64,000 nucleotides of DNA, taken from the NCBI RefSeq assembly GCF_029407905.1, contig NC_073628.1, positions 51,357,501 to 51,421,500 of the forward strand, given 5' to 3'. Positions 31,090 through 42,095 of this stretch are shown one piece after another. Source of the stretch: Bubalus kerabau (Eukaryota; Chordata; Mammalia; Artiodactyla; Bovidae). A program made the translations under genes and the position numbers. Position 1 is the first letter of the stretch. Each line of letters begins with the position of its first letter. The notes under the pieces are model-generated. The model worked only from the letters and a program-made list of their open reading frames with translations. It was not told where the DNA came from and did no database searches.

Positions 31090-32155
31090 ATTACTTGATA
31101 ATTTTCTTAAAAAAGATTGGTTTCTTTCCCCCTATTTATTTAATCAATCATTTATTTGTATCAGCACTGACATTGATATTTATTTTATACTTGGGCTATA
31201 ATCTGATACTTATTTTGTTGCTCAATTTGTTTCTGCTTTGGCCCTTGGGAGCTATGTCAGGTTGGCTCCTGTTTCCCCTCAGTTTGCTTATTTCATGTTC
31301 TGTGTTTTTTCTTTTTGATCAATTTCTTGCTTTCTGGCACAGTAATATGCTCCAACTTTTCTTTATTCTTTATCCTCATTCTAGGATCAGTCATTTCTTC
31401 AAGGGGCCCTAATTGCTTTTAGTAGAGAATGACATTAGAAACCAAGATCTTGGAACTGGGTGTGCTCATTGCTACTAGGGTGTCACTGCTTCTAGCTCTC
31501 TCAGCAGGAAATACATGTGTGTATAATAACCCATGCATACACACATATCTATATTTCTGTACCTATTCATCTGAATCTATGTTAAACCAAGCACGAGTTT
31601 CTATTGATGTCCTTGACTCTAATCCAGTACTATATGGATTATTCTAGACTTCCCCTCTTTGCTTATCTGTGAGAATTATTCCTCCAGCAGTGAGAAACCT
31701 GGCTTCCACCACCCACCATTCAACTTCCTTATACATGGATCAGTTCAGTTCAGTTGCTCAGTCATGTCCGACTCTTTGCAACCCCATGAATCGCAGCATG
31801 CCAGGCCTCCCTGTCCATCACCAACTCCTGGAGTTCACTCAGACTCACGTCCATTGAGTCAGTGATGCCATCCAGCCATCTCATCCTCTGTCGTCCCCTT
31901 CTTCTCCTGCCCCCAATCCCTCCCAGCATCAGAGTCTTTTCCAATGAGTCAACTCTTCGCATGAGGTGGCCAAATTACTGGAGTTTCAGCAGTTCCAAAA
32001 TTGTTCATTCATGTTCCTGGGAGAAGCAGTTTTAGAGGACAGTGTTTATATACAGTTCCCTTTGTCTTTAGCCTTATAGTTTCTAGTCAAAGAAACATTT
32101 CCAATTTTTCCAAAGCTACTTAGATCCCTTCTACTCCCTATATTACCTCTCCCTC
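31090..32155 (-). mobile_element. Old L1 (L1M-type) 3' region split by BovB
   Basis: TTGGGCTATAATCTGATACT, CTAGGATCAGTCATTTCTTC, CCAAGATCTTGGAACTGGGT and GTGCTCATTGCTACTAGGGT run left of the BovB. ATTCATGTTCCTGGGAGAAG runs right of it, all in antisense order. Confidence 0.68.
31741..31989 (-). mobile_element. BovB 3' end
   Basis: Antisense, from CAGTTCAGTTCAGTTGCTCAG to GGTGGCCAAATTACTGGAGT. It is 5'-truncated and inserted in an old L1. Confidence 0.92.
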
Positions 32156-32159
32156 CTTT

Positions 32160-32746
32160 AAAATTATTTCTTCCCATTTGACTTGGGAGAAATATTGGAT
32201 GCTGGTTTGAAAATGAGCCTTTGAACCATGAAGTTTCTCTCAAGTCAGTGTCAGAACTATAAGAGTCTTTTACCAGACACAGCAGACAGGTGAGTATTCT
32301 AGAAGATTTTCATAAAATAGTAAAATCTATTTTCTAACATATTTTATAATTATCAAAGTGAAAGTTCTCATTCTGAAAACTGTGGAAACTGTTTTACTAT
32401 AGCAAAGCATAAAGGGTAAAGAATCTCTAAAGTCATCACAAAGAGCTATTTTCTATATATTTTCAATAACAGACATTTTGTGTTATATAAATACTGTAAA
32501 TATCCAGAATGTGAGTTTGGAAAAAATGATGTCGGTTTTCTCTGATCTGGAAAATGTGTGGCTTTTCTTGAGAGAGTAAGGAATTATAAAAAGTGACATA
32601 TGCTTGAAGACACAGAGATTGAAGTAGAAGTAGAAGTAGACTACCTCCCCCGATTCTGCCTTATATCCTGGTGGCTGTGCACTAAACTTGCTTCTGCTTA
32701 AGCCTCTTCTTCCAGAACTGTGAGCCCTGACCATCTCTCCTTTCTT
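32160..32746. other. No feature recognised
   Basis: AT-rich, unique-looking. A short GTAGAA triplication lies at 32617-32640. Confidence 0.4.
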
Positions 32747-32756
32747 TAGGCACTTT

Positions 32757-32962
32757 TTTTTTTTTTCTTTTTCTTCCAATTCTCCACTTTTTAAAAAAAT
32801 TTTGTTTTTAAACTTTACAATATTGTATTGGTTTTGCCAAATATTGAAATGAATCCGCCACAGGTATACATGTGTTCCCCATCCTGAACCCTCCTCCCTC
32901 CTCCCTCCCCATACCATCCCTCTGGGTCCTCCCAGTGCACCAGCCCCAAGCATCCAGTATCG
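32757..32962 (-). mobile_element. Young ruminant L1 3' end with possible 3' transduction
   Basis: A 206-bp insertion with perfect 10-bp duplication TAGGCACTTT (32747-32756 and 32963-32972). L1 body: ACAATATTGTATTGGTTTTG, ATGAATCCGCCACAGGTATA, CACCAGCCCCAAGCATCCAG. Between the L1 end and the outer poly-T lies a short non-L1 segment (TTCCAATTCTCCACTTT, ~32774-32792). Confidence 0.87.
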
Positions 32963-32972
32963 TAGGCACTTT

Positions 32973-33896
32973 GTTTTGCACAGTGTAAAAACTCAGGAAA
33001 TAATTGTTCTGTAGCTGAAGTAGACCTAAGATAGCTTTGAAAATCAACTGTTTCTATTTAATTTCAGAGAGTTCTTTTCCATTTGGCAATAAACACTTTT
33101 TTTAGTGGATTGATCATGAATCATTTTCTGGCTGGCCCCACATTTAAAACGCTGGTGGTGTTCTTTCTGCCCTTGATGGAGCGCATTATCTGAACTCTGC
33201 TGTCTTTACAAGCTGGGGCCCCGCCCCAGGGCAGCTCAGTGCCTCCTCCACCCACTTTATTGGCCACAGAATCTTTGTTCTTCGGTGTCTTTAACTCCAC
33301 GTACTCACCAAAGGAAGAACCACAAGAAGGACTTTTGCTGGAGGCAGAAAACCTTTCTCCTCCCTTGCTTCAAATCCATCACTTTACACAGACGGTGTTT
33401 TAATGAAGAAAAGCTAATAAAACTTTTTGCTTTGGATTTTTTTCCCCCACCCAGGGAAACAGTATTTGGGCCATATAGAGACATTCAATGTGACAGACCG
33501 ACTCTTTTAAAGACACCACCTCCCTAAAGCCCAGTTTTCCCAAGGGGATGACACCTCAGGACTGTCAGGGCTGAGAGCACAGTCTCAGGGGCTGGGCAGT
33601 GCTGGGCTCATTGCAGGTTCTGGGTACTTCCCCTTCTGGGGGCTGTGTGTCTGCTTCATGTCAGTCGGAGGGCTAAGGGGAAACTGAAGGAACAGCCTGG
33701 AGTAGCAAGGCAGATGGGTGTTTGTGACATCAGCAGGGCCCCCTTTGTCTGAGTAGGATGTTTCTGCACAAGCCGTGAGATGTCAAGGTGATTGGGGGTG
33801 GGAATGCAGCCTGTGCCCACCTTGCCTGCACCCTGGTGTGGGACAATGTAGGTGAATCTGAGCGCTGCTATACGACTAACTGCTGCTGCTGCTGCT
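32973..33896. other. No gene recognised
   Basis: Unique-looking. 33110-33500 has an even base composition and short open frames. A (CTG)5 run is at 33884-33898. Confidence 0.4.
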
Positions 33897-33917
33897 GGCT
33901 TAAAACCACAGAAATTT

Positions 33918-34057
33918 GGGAATTCCCTGTTGGTCCTGTGGTTAGGACTCTGTGGTTTCACTGCTAAGAGCCTGGGTTCAATCCCTGGTCAGGGAGCTAA
34001 GATCCTGCAAGCCACATGGCATGGCCAATCTCCCTCACTACCACCACCACCAAAAAG
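33918..34057 (+). mobile_element. CHR-2-type SINE
   Basis: GGGAATTCCCTGTTGGTCCT, GGTTCAATCCCTGGTCAGGG and CACATGGCATGGCC, with an ACC/A-rich tail. A short duplication AGAAATTT / AGAAATAT places it inside the MLT1 LTR. Confidence 0.85.
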
Positions 34058-34138
34058 AGGAGAAATATATCCACTCATAGTCCTGGAGGCTCAGGGGGAA
34101 AATCTGTACAATGTCTGTCCCCTAACCGCTGGTGGCCC

Positions 34139-34382
34139 CTGGTGGCTGCTGGTGGTCACTGGTGGCCTATGGTGGCCGCTAGTCATCACTGGTGGCCAGT
34201 GGTGGCTGATGGTGGTCCGTGGTGGTCCTTGGTGGTGGCTGGTGGCTGCTGGTGGTCGCTGGTGGCCCCTGGTGGTCACTGGTGGCCTATGGTGGCTGAT
34301 GGTGGTCCCTGGTGGCTGATGGTGGCTGATGGTGGTCGCTGGTGGTCCCTGGTGGTCACTGGTGGCTGCTGGTGGTTGCTGG
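34139..34382 (+). repeat. 10-bp minisatellite, ~24 units
   Basis: Units follow NTGGTGGYNN (for example CTGGTGGTCA, CTGGTGGCTG, ATGGTGGTCC) with strict 10-bp spacing. One degenerate unit (CTAGTCATCA) lies near 34179. Plus-strand frames read as Trp-Trp/Gly-Gly repeats, a by-product. It begins where MLT1 has a GGTGGC..CTGGCAATC segment. Confidence 0.92.
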
Positions 34383-34503
34383 CAATCTTTGGCATCACTT
34401 CATTTGCCGCAGCATAACTTCATTTTCTGCCTCCACCGTCATGTGGCCTTCTCTGTGTGTGTTTCTTCTGTTCTTACGAGGTCATTGGCCATATTAGATT
34501 TAG

Positions 34504-34723
34504 CGCATGTGCTAAGTCATTTCAGTCATATCCAACTTTTTGTGACCCTAAGGACTGTAGCCCGCCAGACCCCTCTGTCCATGGGATTCTCCAGGAAAGA
34601 ACCTGGAGTGGGTTGCTATGCCCTCCTCTAGGAGATCTTCCCAACCCAGGGATCGAACCTGCATTTTTATGTCTCTTGCATTGGCAGGTGGGTTCTTTAC
34701 CACTGGTGCCACCTGGGAAGTCC
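34504..34723 (-). mobile_element. Bov-tA SINE
   Basis: A full antisense copy with perfect 11-bp duplication ATTAGATTTAG at 34493-34503 and 34724-34734, within the MLT1 LTR. Confidence 0.93.
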
Positions 34724-35116
34724 ATTAGATTTAGAGTCTACTCTAATCTAGTATGACCTAATTTTAATTAACTACTTCAACAAAGACGCTGATTCCAAAT
34801 AAGGTCACATTCCTGTTAAATATGAATTCTGGGGGGTGGGGGAGGGGCATACATTATTCCACCCCAAATAGGCATTAATCTGCAGAGAAGGCACCTCTTA
34901 CAAATTTGCCATCAGCTCTGCCTCCTTGCCAACTGTAGCACTGGCATAATTTGTACACATGTGTCATGCAGGCTAGCAAGGGCCCTGGATATGATCATTT
35001 ACGGGAGCAGTCAGCTATGCAAGGTCCATTAGTCTGCTTCCTGAAGCAGAACCTGATGCTTCTTTGGGAACTTCCGTGGCTTGTATGGAAGACTGAGTTC
35101 TTAAAAATGTTTGTTT

Positions 35117-35206
35117 CATGTATACTTACGGCTGATTCACGTTGCTGTAGGGCAGAAACCAACACAACATTGTAAAGCAATTATCCTCCAATTAAAAATA
35201 AACTAA
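35117..35206 (+). mobile_element. Ruminant L1 3' terminus (sense)
   Basis: CATGTATACTTACGGCTGAT to CAATTATCCTCCAATTAAAA with an A-rich tail. It is about 90 bp. An imperfect duplication AAAATGTTTGTTT / AAAAAGTTTGTTT flanks it. Confidence 0.82.
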
Positions 35207-35221
35207 AAAAAAGTTTGTTTT

Positions 35222-35650
35222 GAGAAAGACAAATACCATATGATATAACTTATTTGTGGAATCTAAAAAAGATGTAAATAAAATTATCTACAAAATAGAA
35301 AGACTCACAGACATAGAAAATAAACTTATGGTTACTGAAGGAGAGGGATAAAAAATTAGGAATTTTGGATTAACAGATACATACTACTATATATTATAAT
35401 ACATATTTATATAATATAAAAAATAAACAACAAATAAACAATAAGAACTTACTATATAGCACAGGAAACTATATTCAATATCTTGTAATAACCTAAATAA
35501 GAAAGCATCTGAAAAAGAATATATGTACATACATTCAGATATACACACATATATGTATATGTGATATACATATCTAAATCACTTTGCTGTATACCTGAAG
35601 CCAACACAACATTATAAATCAACTATACATCAATAAAAATTAAAAAAAAT
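35222..35650 (+). mobile_element. L1 3' end (sense)
   Basis: GAAAGACAAATACCATATGAT, GTGGAATCTAAAAAAGATG, CTATATAGCACAGGAAACTA, CTTGTAATAACCTAAATAAG and ACATCAATAAAAATTAAAAA. It is 5'-truncated in the 3' UTR. Confidence 0.88.
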
Positions 35651-36104
35651 AAAATTTTCTGCAAAGACAGCAAGGAAGTCTGAAAAGCAAACTTCTGATT
35701 CCAGCAACTATAGCAACATTTTTTTCTTCTTTTAAAACACAGGAGAGCAGTCTACCTAACCTATTTTGTCCCATATTTTCTTCTGTTCTCTGGTGGCTTG
35801 GAAAAGTCTCATGAGGTAGTGATGAGGTAAAGCCATGCAGTCCTTTTCAAAGTGTGCTCCATGGAAATATTAGCCCCGTTAAAAATTTCTCTGTAGAAAA
35901 GCGTTTTGTGGTCAAATAAGACTTCTGGGAAATTGTGCATTTGCTATTCTCCTCCTGGATATTAGCTCCACACACTGGCTTTGTAAAGGTTCTGACAAGT
36001 CCTGCAGCAGAGAAACCTATTACATGTTGTTTAACTTGACCACAGAATCTCCTTCACCCCCTGTTTGGTAAATGAATAACATCTATTACAATCCATAGAG
36101 CTAG
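35651..36104. other. No gene; possible decayed DNA transposon
   Basis: TTTTCAAAGTGTGCTCCATGG and GGTCAAATAAGACTTCTGGG (35847-35932) hint at an old hAT-type repeat. The rest is unassigned. Confidence 0.3.
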
Positions 36105-36360
36105 TCCAGTGGTTTGAATACTACTGGAGAGAGTGGTCAAGAATATAAATGTTGGAAATAGGTTCAAGTTCAAAACTTAGATTTATTGACTTTGCATAAG
36201 TAACTGGACCTCTCTGAACCCGAGTCCCTCCTCAGTATGATGACATTGTAATTCTACTTTTTTGTAGGGTTAACTGAAATAATGTAGATAAAGTGCTTAG
36301 CACCCGGCCTGGAATATGGAAACTACTGAATACAATTAGGTCTCTATTATTATTATTGTT
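36105..36360 (+). mobile_element. MIR SINE
   Basis: Near-full MIR: GTGGTTTGAATACTACTGGA, TTTGCATAAGTAACTGGACC, GGTTAACTGAAATAATGTAG, AAGTGCTTAGCACCCGGCCT, then a TTATTATT end. Confidence 0.82.
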
Positions 36361-36801
36361 AAAAATGTTAAAAAGTATTTAAAGCCCTATGACTCTTATA
36401 TTATTCTCAGAGAATATTTAGGGGAAATGACAATCCAGATTCAAGCAAAGAAGATCGAAACTGATGGCTTTTATTAAAACTGGGGACTTTTCTTCAGCTT
36501 CTCAGTACACTGGGGATTGATATTCACCAAATCCAGTCCTCCTGAATCCAGGAAACTCTGCCAATCAGCTGCAATTTCTTAGGCTGGTCATAAGTCAGTT
36601 ATGTTCTCCTGAAAGAAAATTCAGCCCCAAGTGGCAAATGAAGTTACGTATTTCAAAAGGCATTTCCCAATTACTGGATTACCTCTGGGAGTATGGGGTC
36701 AGGGAAGGAGGGAGATGTGAGGAATAGGTCAGGGGATATGACTTGACAATTCCTAGGTTCTAGACTCACTGACCTGTCCTTTTCGGACACATGTATTGCA
36801 G

Positions 36802-36908
36802 AAGATGTCAGAGTCCACCGACAACATGGCTGAGGCACAGGACAGCTTCCCCGACTCAGATGCCCAGGAGGATGGAGAAGAAGACTCCGTCTGGAGGAGT
36901 CTTGGCAG
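36802..36908 (+). other. Candidate acidic coding exon
   Basis: The frame from ATG 36805 encodes an acidic peptide (Met-Ser-Glu-Ser-Thr-Asp-Asn-Met-Ala-Glu, then Asp-Ser-Phe-Pro-Asp-Ser-Asp and Glu-Asp-Gly-Glu-Glu-Asp-Ser). About a third of the residues are Asp or Glu, and G/C-ending codons are common. It is bounded by a TTGCAG acceptor (ends 36801) and a weak GGCAG|GTGGCC donor (36908/36909). The frame stays open to TAG near 36968. I do not recognise the protein. Confidence 0.25.
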
Positions 36909-37257
36909 GTGGCCCGGGTGGGCTGGTTGGCTATGTAGGTGCTCCTGCCAGGACAGGGGAGACCTTTAGCCTGGTTTCAAGAACAGGAAAGGGAGAAGGC
37001 TGCTACTTGGAAGCGTGTGAGAGACACTAGTCTAATACAGCACTCTCATCTTTGTGAGGACAGCACACTTATGATTGCCCATTGGCAGAGGGTCGAACTT
37101 TCCTGTAACAGCCGCAACATCTCAGCAAGGCTCTGTGGGTAAGGACATAGCTGCACAGGGGAGTGCAGGAAGGAATGGGAATTGGGTAGCACAAGGTGTG
37201 AACTACTCTAAAGCTCTCAGGGGCAGTGAGGATTGGTTCAGAGCTCAGGCTAAGCTC
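36909..37257. other. No feature recognised
   Basis: Unique-looking, short unsupported frames only. Confidence 0.35.
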
Positions 37258-37410
37258 GTCCCTTGTGGTCCAGTGTCTAAGGCTCTGTGATCGTACTGCA
37301 GGGGACATGGGTTCAGTCTCTGAAGCAGGAACCCATGCAGAGATCCTGCAAGGTGCCTGGCGTGGCTCCAAAATAAAATAAGTAAATAAAAGATTAAAAA
37401 AAAAAGGTCT
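37258..37410 (+). mobile_element. CHR-2-type SINE
   Basis: GTCCCTTGTGGTCCAGTGTC, GACATGGGTTCAGTCTCTG and GCCTGGCGTGGCTCCAAAAT, then an A-rich tail ending in ten As. Confidence 0.82.
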
Positions 37411-37619
37411 GAATTTCCACAGACCTGGATCCTAGGAAGTTCTTGATACACTGTCAGGGAGGGCGAAATGTTCCCTCTGCACATCTTGCATTCTTGTGGT
37501 TGGAGTAATACTAAAAACTGATACAACACAGGTTAATGGGAGAAAAAGAAACACATTTTAACTCATGCCCATGGAGGTCTCATAGAAATAAGACCTGAAA
37601 ATGACCAAAGAAGGCAGCT

Positions 37620-37737
37620 ATTTTTGGGGTGGGGGAGCTGCACTATGCAGCTTATGGAATTTTAACTCCTGGACCAGGAGTTGAACCCTGCGCAGTGAGA
37701 GTGTGGAGTCCTAACCACTGGACCACCAGGGAATTCT
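37620..37737 (-). mobile_element. CHR-2-type SINE
   Basis: Antisense: GACCAGGAGTTGAACCCTGC to GACCACCAGGGAATTCT. A 15-bp duplication with one mismatch flanks it: CCAAAGAAGGCAGCT (37605-37619) and CCAAAGGAGGCAGCT (37738-37752). Confidence 0.88.
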
Positions 37738-37752
37738 CCAAAGGAGGCAGCT

Positions 37753-38127
37753 TTAGACAAACAATAAATTTGTGAGGATTTGACAGGGCAAAGAAACTTA
37801 GGTTTAGGTGCTTAATTAGTAAAGAATGTGAAGGGTTTGAGTTTGGGTAGTAAATTAAAGAAGTAACAAGATCTGCTTATACAGGATTCTTGGCCCTGAA
37901 CTCTCTATCTCTGGTGATAAGAGTGTCCTTCTACCCTCAGGTGTTTTGTGAGAGATTTATTTTATGCTTTCAGGGAGACAGAGAGGAGGGTCAGAGTGGC
38001 CTTGCCTCATCTCTTTCTTAAGTTACTTTCATTCAAAATAATACGCCATTGATTGATACATGCATTAATATGCAGCCTACCCTGGTCCCAATAGTGAAGT
38101 GTTTCTGTACATCAGCTTTTTTTGTTC
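37753..38127. other. No feature recognised
   Basis: AT-rich unique-looking DNA. Confidence 0.35.
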
Positions 38128-38312
38128 AGTTGCTAAGTTGTGTCTGACTCTTTTCCTACCCCAAGGACCATAGCCCACCAGGCTCCCCTGTCCTTGGGAT
38201 TTCCCAGGCATGAATACGGGAATGGGTTATCATTTCCTTCTCCAGAGGATCTTCCCACCCGATCCAGGGATCAAACGCAAGTTCCTTTTTTTGGCAGGCA
38301 GATTTGACATTA
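38128..38312 (-). mobile_element. Bov-tA SINE
   Basis: Antisense: TTCAGTTGCTAAGTTGTGTC, CCATAGCCCACCAGGCTCCC, TTGGCAGGCAGATTTGACAT. It interrupts a MIR. Confidence 0.85.
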
Positions 38313-38415
38313 GCTTCCCTATATATATAATGGGGTTCAAAATAGCATCAATACCAGTGACTGGGTTGGGAGGATTAGATATCAGCACAGTGCCTGCCAT
38401 GCAGTAGAAAATATA
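38313..38415 (+). mobile_element. MIR SINE 3' part
   Basis: TATATATAATGGGGTTCAAAAT, GTTGGGAGGATTAGATATCA and GCACAGTGCCTGCCATGCAG. Confidence 0.6.
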
Positions 38416-38819
38416 TTTATAATTATCACCATAGAAAGCGGAGGTCTAGAGTAATCAGAGTTTTCGTGTGAAAATATGGAGTCACCTGGCCTTGAAGGAG
38501 GAGGCAGCCAAGGAGAGGGCATTGAGTTGTAAGAGGAAACAGCATATAAGCAAAAACTGTGAGGAAAATGTGGGATCAGAGGGTACTAGTAGGACACAGA
38601 AAATGGAACATGTTTTCAGGCCCTGTGTCTATAGACCTCCATATTATTTGGTATCTCTGCCTTTAATCTCTCTCTTTGCCCATATCCTTATTCATCTATT
38701 GAGTTCTCAGTGAGATTCCAAGTTTCTTCAATGCAAAGATTTTTTGACCTTCATCAGCACTTTTACATTTTACACCCCCTTCCCCACACCCCACCCCCAG
38801 CCCTGGCTCATCTCCAGTG
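38416..38819. other. No feature recognised
   Basis: Unique-looking, with a C-rich block (CACCCCCTTCCCCACACCCC) at 38773-38800. Confidence 0.35.
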
Positions 38820-39280
38820 AAAGGACTGACGGGCAAGATGGAACCGAGGTGCTCGCTGGGGGTGTAGGCACAGAGGCAGAGGGTGCTGCAGACTGGGACA
38901 GGGTGAAGACAGACCGGATGGAGAGCAGCGGCCAGAGTCAAGGTGTATGGTCGAGGCGGAGCCGATAGGACCTGGGGGTGGACTGATGTGGGCACGAGAA
39001 GGGGGAAGAATCAAAGACTCACGGGTCTCAGGTGCCTTCTAATGGGCTGGCGATGACAGAGCAGAAGTGGAGAGGGAATACCAGAGTTTGAACCAACTAA
39101 TATTCAAATAATGTGATACTCTCAAGAGGAGATTTCAAAGAGATCATTTGATACTTGGATCAGGAATTCAGAAGAAAGATCTGGGCTAGAGACAGACATT
39201 TGGGGATTATTTATATGAATAGATGGAGGGTTCTGAAAGCCATGGGGGTGGATGAGCTCTACCTGGGACAGAACGTGAAA
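38820..39280 (+). mobile_element. Ancient mammal-wide repeat, family unnamed
   Basis: CGATAGGACCTGGGGGTGGA, GATCTGGGCTAGAGACAGAC, ATTTGGGGATTATTTATATG and AGCCATGGGGGTGGATGAGC follow the later part of the same old repeat as 4580-5020. Confidence 0.45.
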
Positions 39281-39949
39281 TGAGAAGAGAAGCAGCGTCT
39301 TTCTCAGCCAGTGACACTGGGTTTCTTTCCCTGTTCCTTGAAGAAAAGCCGCGGGCGTCACCAGGCCTGCCATTCAGGATGCGTGTGCATCCCTGCAGTG
39401 TCAACCCTGACAGCTGATATTTCTTTTTGTAATGCAAATGCGTGACTTCAGCTTTGATTGCCTGGCATCCACTATTGCTATCTGAATAAACACAGATAAA
39501 TAAATACCTCCTGCCTAGGTATAGAGTTGGGTCTCTTTGCCCGACTGAGGCACCTTTGTTTCACAGATCTTGGTTGATTTCAATAACTGATCGCTGGGGA
39601 CACCTATCTTTTCTGTTCCTGTGCTTTAAACTCTTTCTTTTTTTAATTTTACATTCATCAATAAAGAGTGAACCTGGGAAACCCTAGACCCCCACCCTCA
39701 ACCCCAGTAAAAGCAAAATTAAAGGCCCACACACTCCCTCTCCAGCACCCCTCTCCCCACCTCGCTGTGGGCTGTATAATTTCCATGTCCTGGAAGTAAA
39801 AAACCTTTGTTTTTTCCAAGTTTCTCGATGGTTAATGCTAAAGAGCATCTTACAATCATAATAAGAACCACAAGGGTTGGTCCAACCACAACAATGCTTA
39901 TTGATAGGCTTGAGATCATCACAAAACAATCTCTAAATTGGCTATTGTC
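39281..39949. other. No gene recognised
   Basis: Unique-looking. An 81-codon minus frame at 39684-39929 has no splice or domain support. Poly-T-like TTTTTTTAATTTTA is at 39637-39650. Confidence 0.35.
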
Positions 39950-40087
39950 TCCCCAGTTAGATCGTGAACAGGCAAGTTAAAAATAAGCAACTGGTCTTAT
40001 CCTTCCTTTGTAATCCCTCCTCTTATCACAGTGCCTAGTCAGTGCTAAGCAGGCCCTCAGCACATACTCAGTTGAGTTTAATAATGA
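39950..40087 (+). mobile_element. L2 LINE 3' end
   Basis: TTAGATCGTGAACAGGCAAG and CACAGTGCCTAGTCAGTGCT, then CTCAGCACATACTCAGTTGAG. A Bov-tA follows directly. Confidence 0.6.
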
Positions 40088-40089
40088 GG

Positions 40090-40247
40090 GCTAATGAAGT
40101 CAAGTGTGTGCAAGTCATGTTTGACTCTTTGTGATCCCATGAACTGTGGCCCGCCAGACTCCTCTGTCCATGGGATTCTCCAGACAAGAATACTGGAGAG
40201 GATTGCCATGCCCTCCTCCAGGGGATTTTCCTGAACCAGGGATTGGG
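40090..40247 (-). mobile_element. Bov-A/Bov-tA, truncated
   Basis: Antisense: GCAAGTCATGTTTGACTCTT to TTTTCCTGAACCAGGGATTG. The tRNA head is missing. Confidence 0.85.
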
Positions 40248-40787
40248 TATTGTATGAAACCCCTTGGGTGAGCTGTTTATTTCATGGGGCACTCTTTGCC
40301 TTGGTCAATCAGAGATTCTTCTAGAGATTGTTCATTTGGGAGCAAAAGTGTTGATTTGTTATGGAGAGAGGAGCAAGACACCAGGAGTTGATGGAAGTGT
40401 CTGGCCCCACTACTGCACAGTCAGTTCTGAGAGCGCACACTCCTTGTGGTCATCACTGCATCATCTTACGTGTTACACGCTGACCCAAGGCCATAAATGC
40501 TACTCACTCCAGGGAGTCATTCCTGAAAGGGTAGGTGTAGTCTCCACTGCCTGTGTCACAGAGGGGGCTGCTGAGCAAATGACCACACAAATCAGAGCCC
40601 CCAGCATGCCCTGTATGGCCGCACAGGGAGCAGCATCTGCAGTGGACTAGAACCAGAAGGTCAGTGCAGCATGCGCAAGGAGGTGGTGACCCTTTCTAAA
40701 GATCCATCCTGAGTTTCCTGGCAAACTGAAGAGGTGAATCTTCTCTTATAGATACCAGTCCAGGTAAATCTCATTTTGCTTCCTAAT
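40248..40787. other. No feature recognised
   Basis: A 128-codon plus-strand open frame at 40264-40650 has no family resemblance or splice support. Confidence 0.35.
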
Positions 40788-41000
40788 TGTGCTCAGTCCT
40801 CTGTCAGTCCTCTGTCTCATCTGACTCTTTGAGACCCTTTGGACTGTAGACCACCAAGCTTCTCTGTCCATGGGATTTTTCAGGCAAGAATACTGGAGTG
40901 GGTTGCCATTTCCTCCTCCTCTCCTTCAAATGGGGGATCGAACTTGCATCTCCTGCTTTGGCAGGTGGATTCTTCACTGCTGAGCCATTTGGGAAGTCCC
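40788..41000 (-). mobile_element. Bov-tA SINE
   Basis: A full antisense copy. CAGTCCTCTGT is duplicated at its start (40795-40816). It ends GCTGAGCCATTTGGGAAGTCC. Confidence 0.86.
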
Positions 41001-41984
41001 AAAAAATGGGGCATCCGAACTGAGAAAATCTCTATCCATTTATCTGATCCATTTGCAGTTCTAAAGAACGAAGCCATCCACTACAAAATTGTGAGTGGAA
41101 AAAATGAGACTTATTCACCAGTGAACTCTCAGTGCCTATACGCTTGCACATAATGTAGGCGTGCCACCAGTCCCCTAGTTTGCACTTGTAGCAGGGATCA
41201 GTAATTGATCTCAATGCTCTTCCCCTGGAAGAAAAAATCCCACAGTCCTTCTCAAAATGGTTATTGTCAATTGTTATTGGCTCTGTGACCTAAATGAGAC
41301 CTACTCACCATCCTGGTGGTGGGTGTCCAGCAAATGTTGCAACACTGAATGAGTAAATGAATAATCATTTTTCTAATGCCCGAGTCAGAGACCAACACAG
41401 GGGTATACACTCCTGAAATATGTGTGGACTGGATGGATGGGTGAGTGAGTGTGGCAGGAGGCAGGTATTGGGGACGGGCAACCTCCTGGCATATTAGTGC
41501 ATTAAATTTGGGCAGAGCTGAGGGACTTGCTGGCTTCAAAGCCTGAGCTTTTGCTCCCAGCACATTCATGTTACAGCTTCTATATCACTGAAGTGAGGGA
41601 GGTCAGGCCAGAATGGAATTACTCAGGGAGCTCCTTGGAGACAGTCTTCAGATAGCCTGGTGGCTGAGGTCTCTTTGAGGGTCTGGGGGAGGGGACTTTG
41701 GGAGCAGAAAAGACGTGAGATGGTATATGAACTAGAAATATAAGAGCAGGTGACAGCTGGCTGTGAGCAGGGTCTTGGTAAGCAGTTTTGTGTGTGGAAA
41801 AGAGCATAGTCTTGGGGGTCAGGAGACCAAGAGAAGTCCTAGGTTGGCCAGTCCTTCGTTGGGTGTTTCCTGAGATCTGACTGTGTGTCAGGCACCTGGG
41901 AATATGTAGATGATAACATGTACTCCTTGTCTTGAAGAAAGCAGCTTACACTCTGCCTGGAGTTGGGAAAACAGTCCTAAATGT
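41001..41984. other. No feature recognised; decayed L2-like traces
   Basis: 41330-41375 (GCAAATGTTGCAACACTGAATGAG) and 41860-41960 (GTGTCAGGCACCTGGGAATA) hint at old repeats. No exons seen. Confidence 0.35.
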
Positions 41985-42095
41985 CCATTCCAGTTCTAAG
42001 ATCACAGTCATGAGAATCTGGGCAGGTCACTCAGCCTCTGAGCTTTTCCTTTCCTATCTGTCCAATGCAGATGTGTTTGTAAAATAGTGGTGACA
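41985..42095 (+). mobile_element. MIR SINE fragment
   Basis: CTGGGCAGGTCACTCAGCCTC and TGTTTGTAAAATAGTGGTGAC. Confidence 0.55.

Larger units (their letters stand above)
33899..34862 (-). mobile_element. MLT1-type LTR, three times interrupted
   Basis: Antisense MLT1 (ERVL-MaLR) order: GGCTTAAAACCACAGAAATTT (to ~33917), CTCATAGTCCTGGAGGC (34075-34091), TGGCAATCTTTGGCATCAC (34380-34398), GTCATGTGGCCTTCTCTGTG, TCTAATCTAGTATGACCTAA and CCAAATAAGGTCACATTCC (34796-34814). A SINE, a minisatellite and a Bov-tA interrupt it. Confidence 0.72.

Noticed and set aside
34016..34417. Trp/Gly-rich repeat protein
   Set aside because: It is a translation of the 10-bp minisatellite; equivalent frames are open in parallel.
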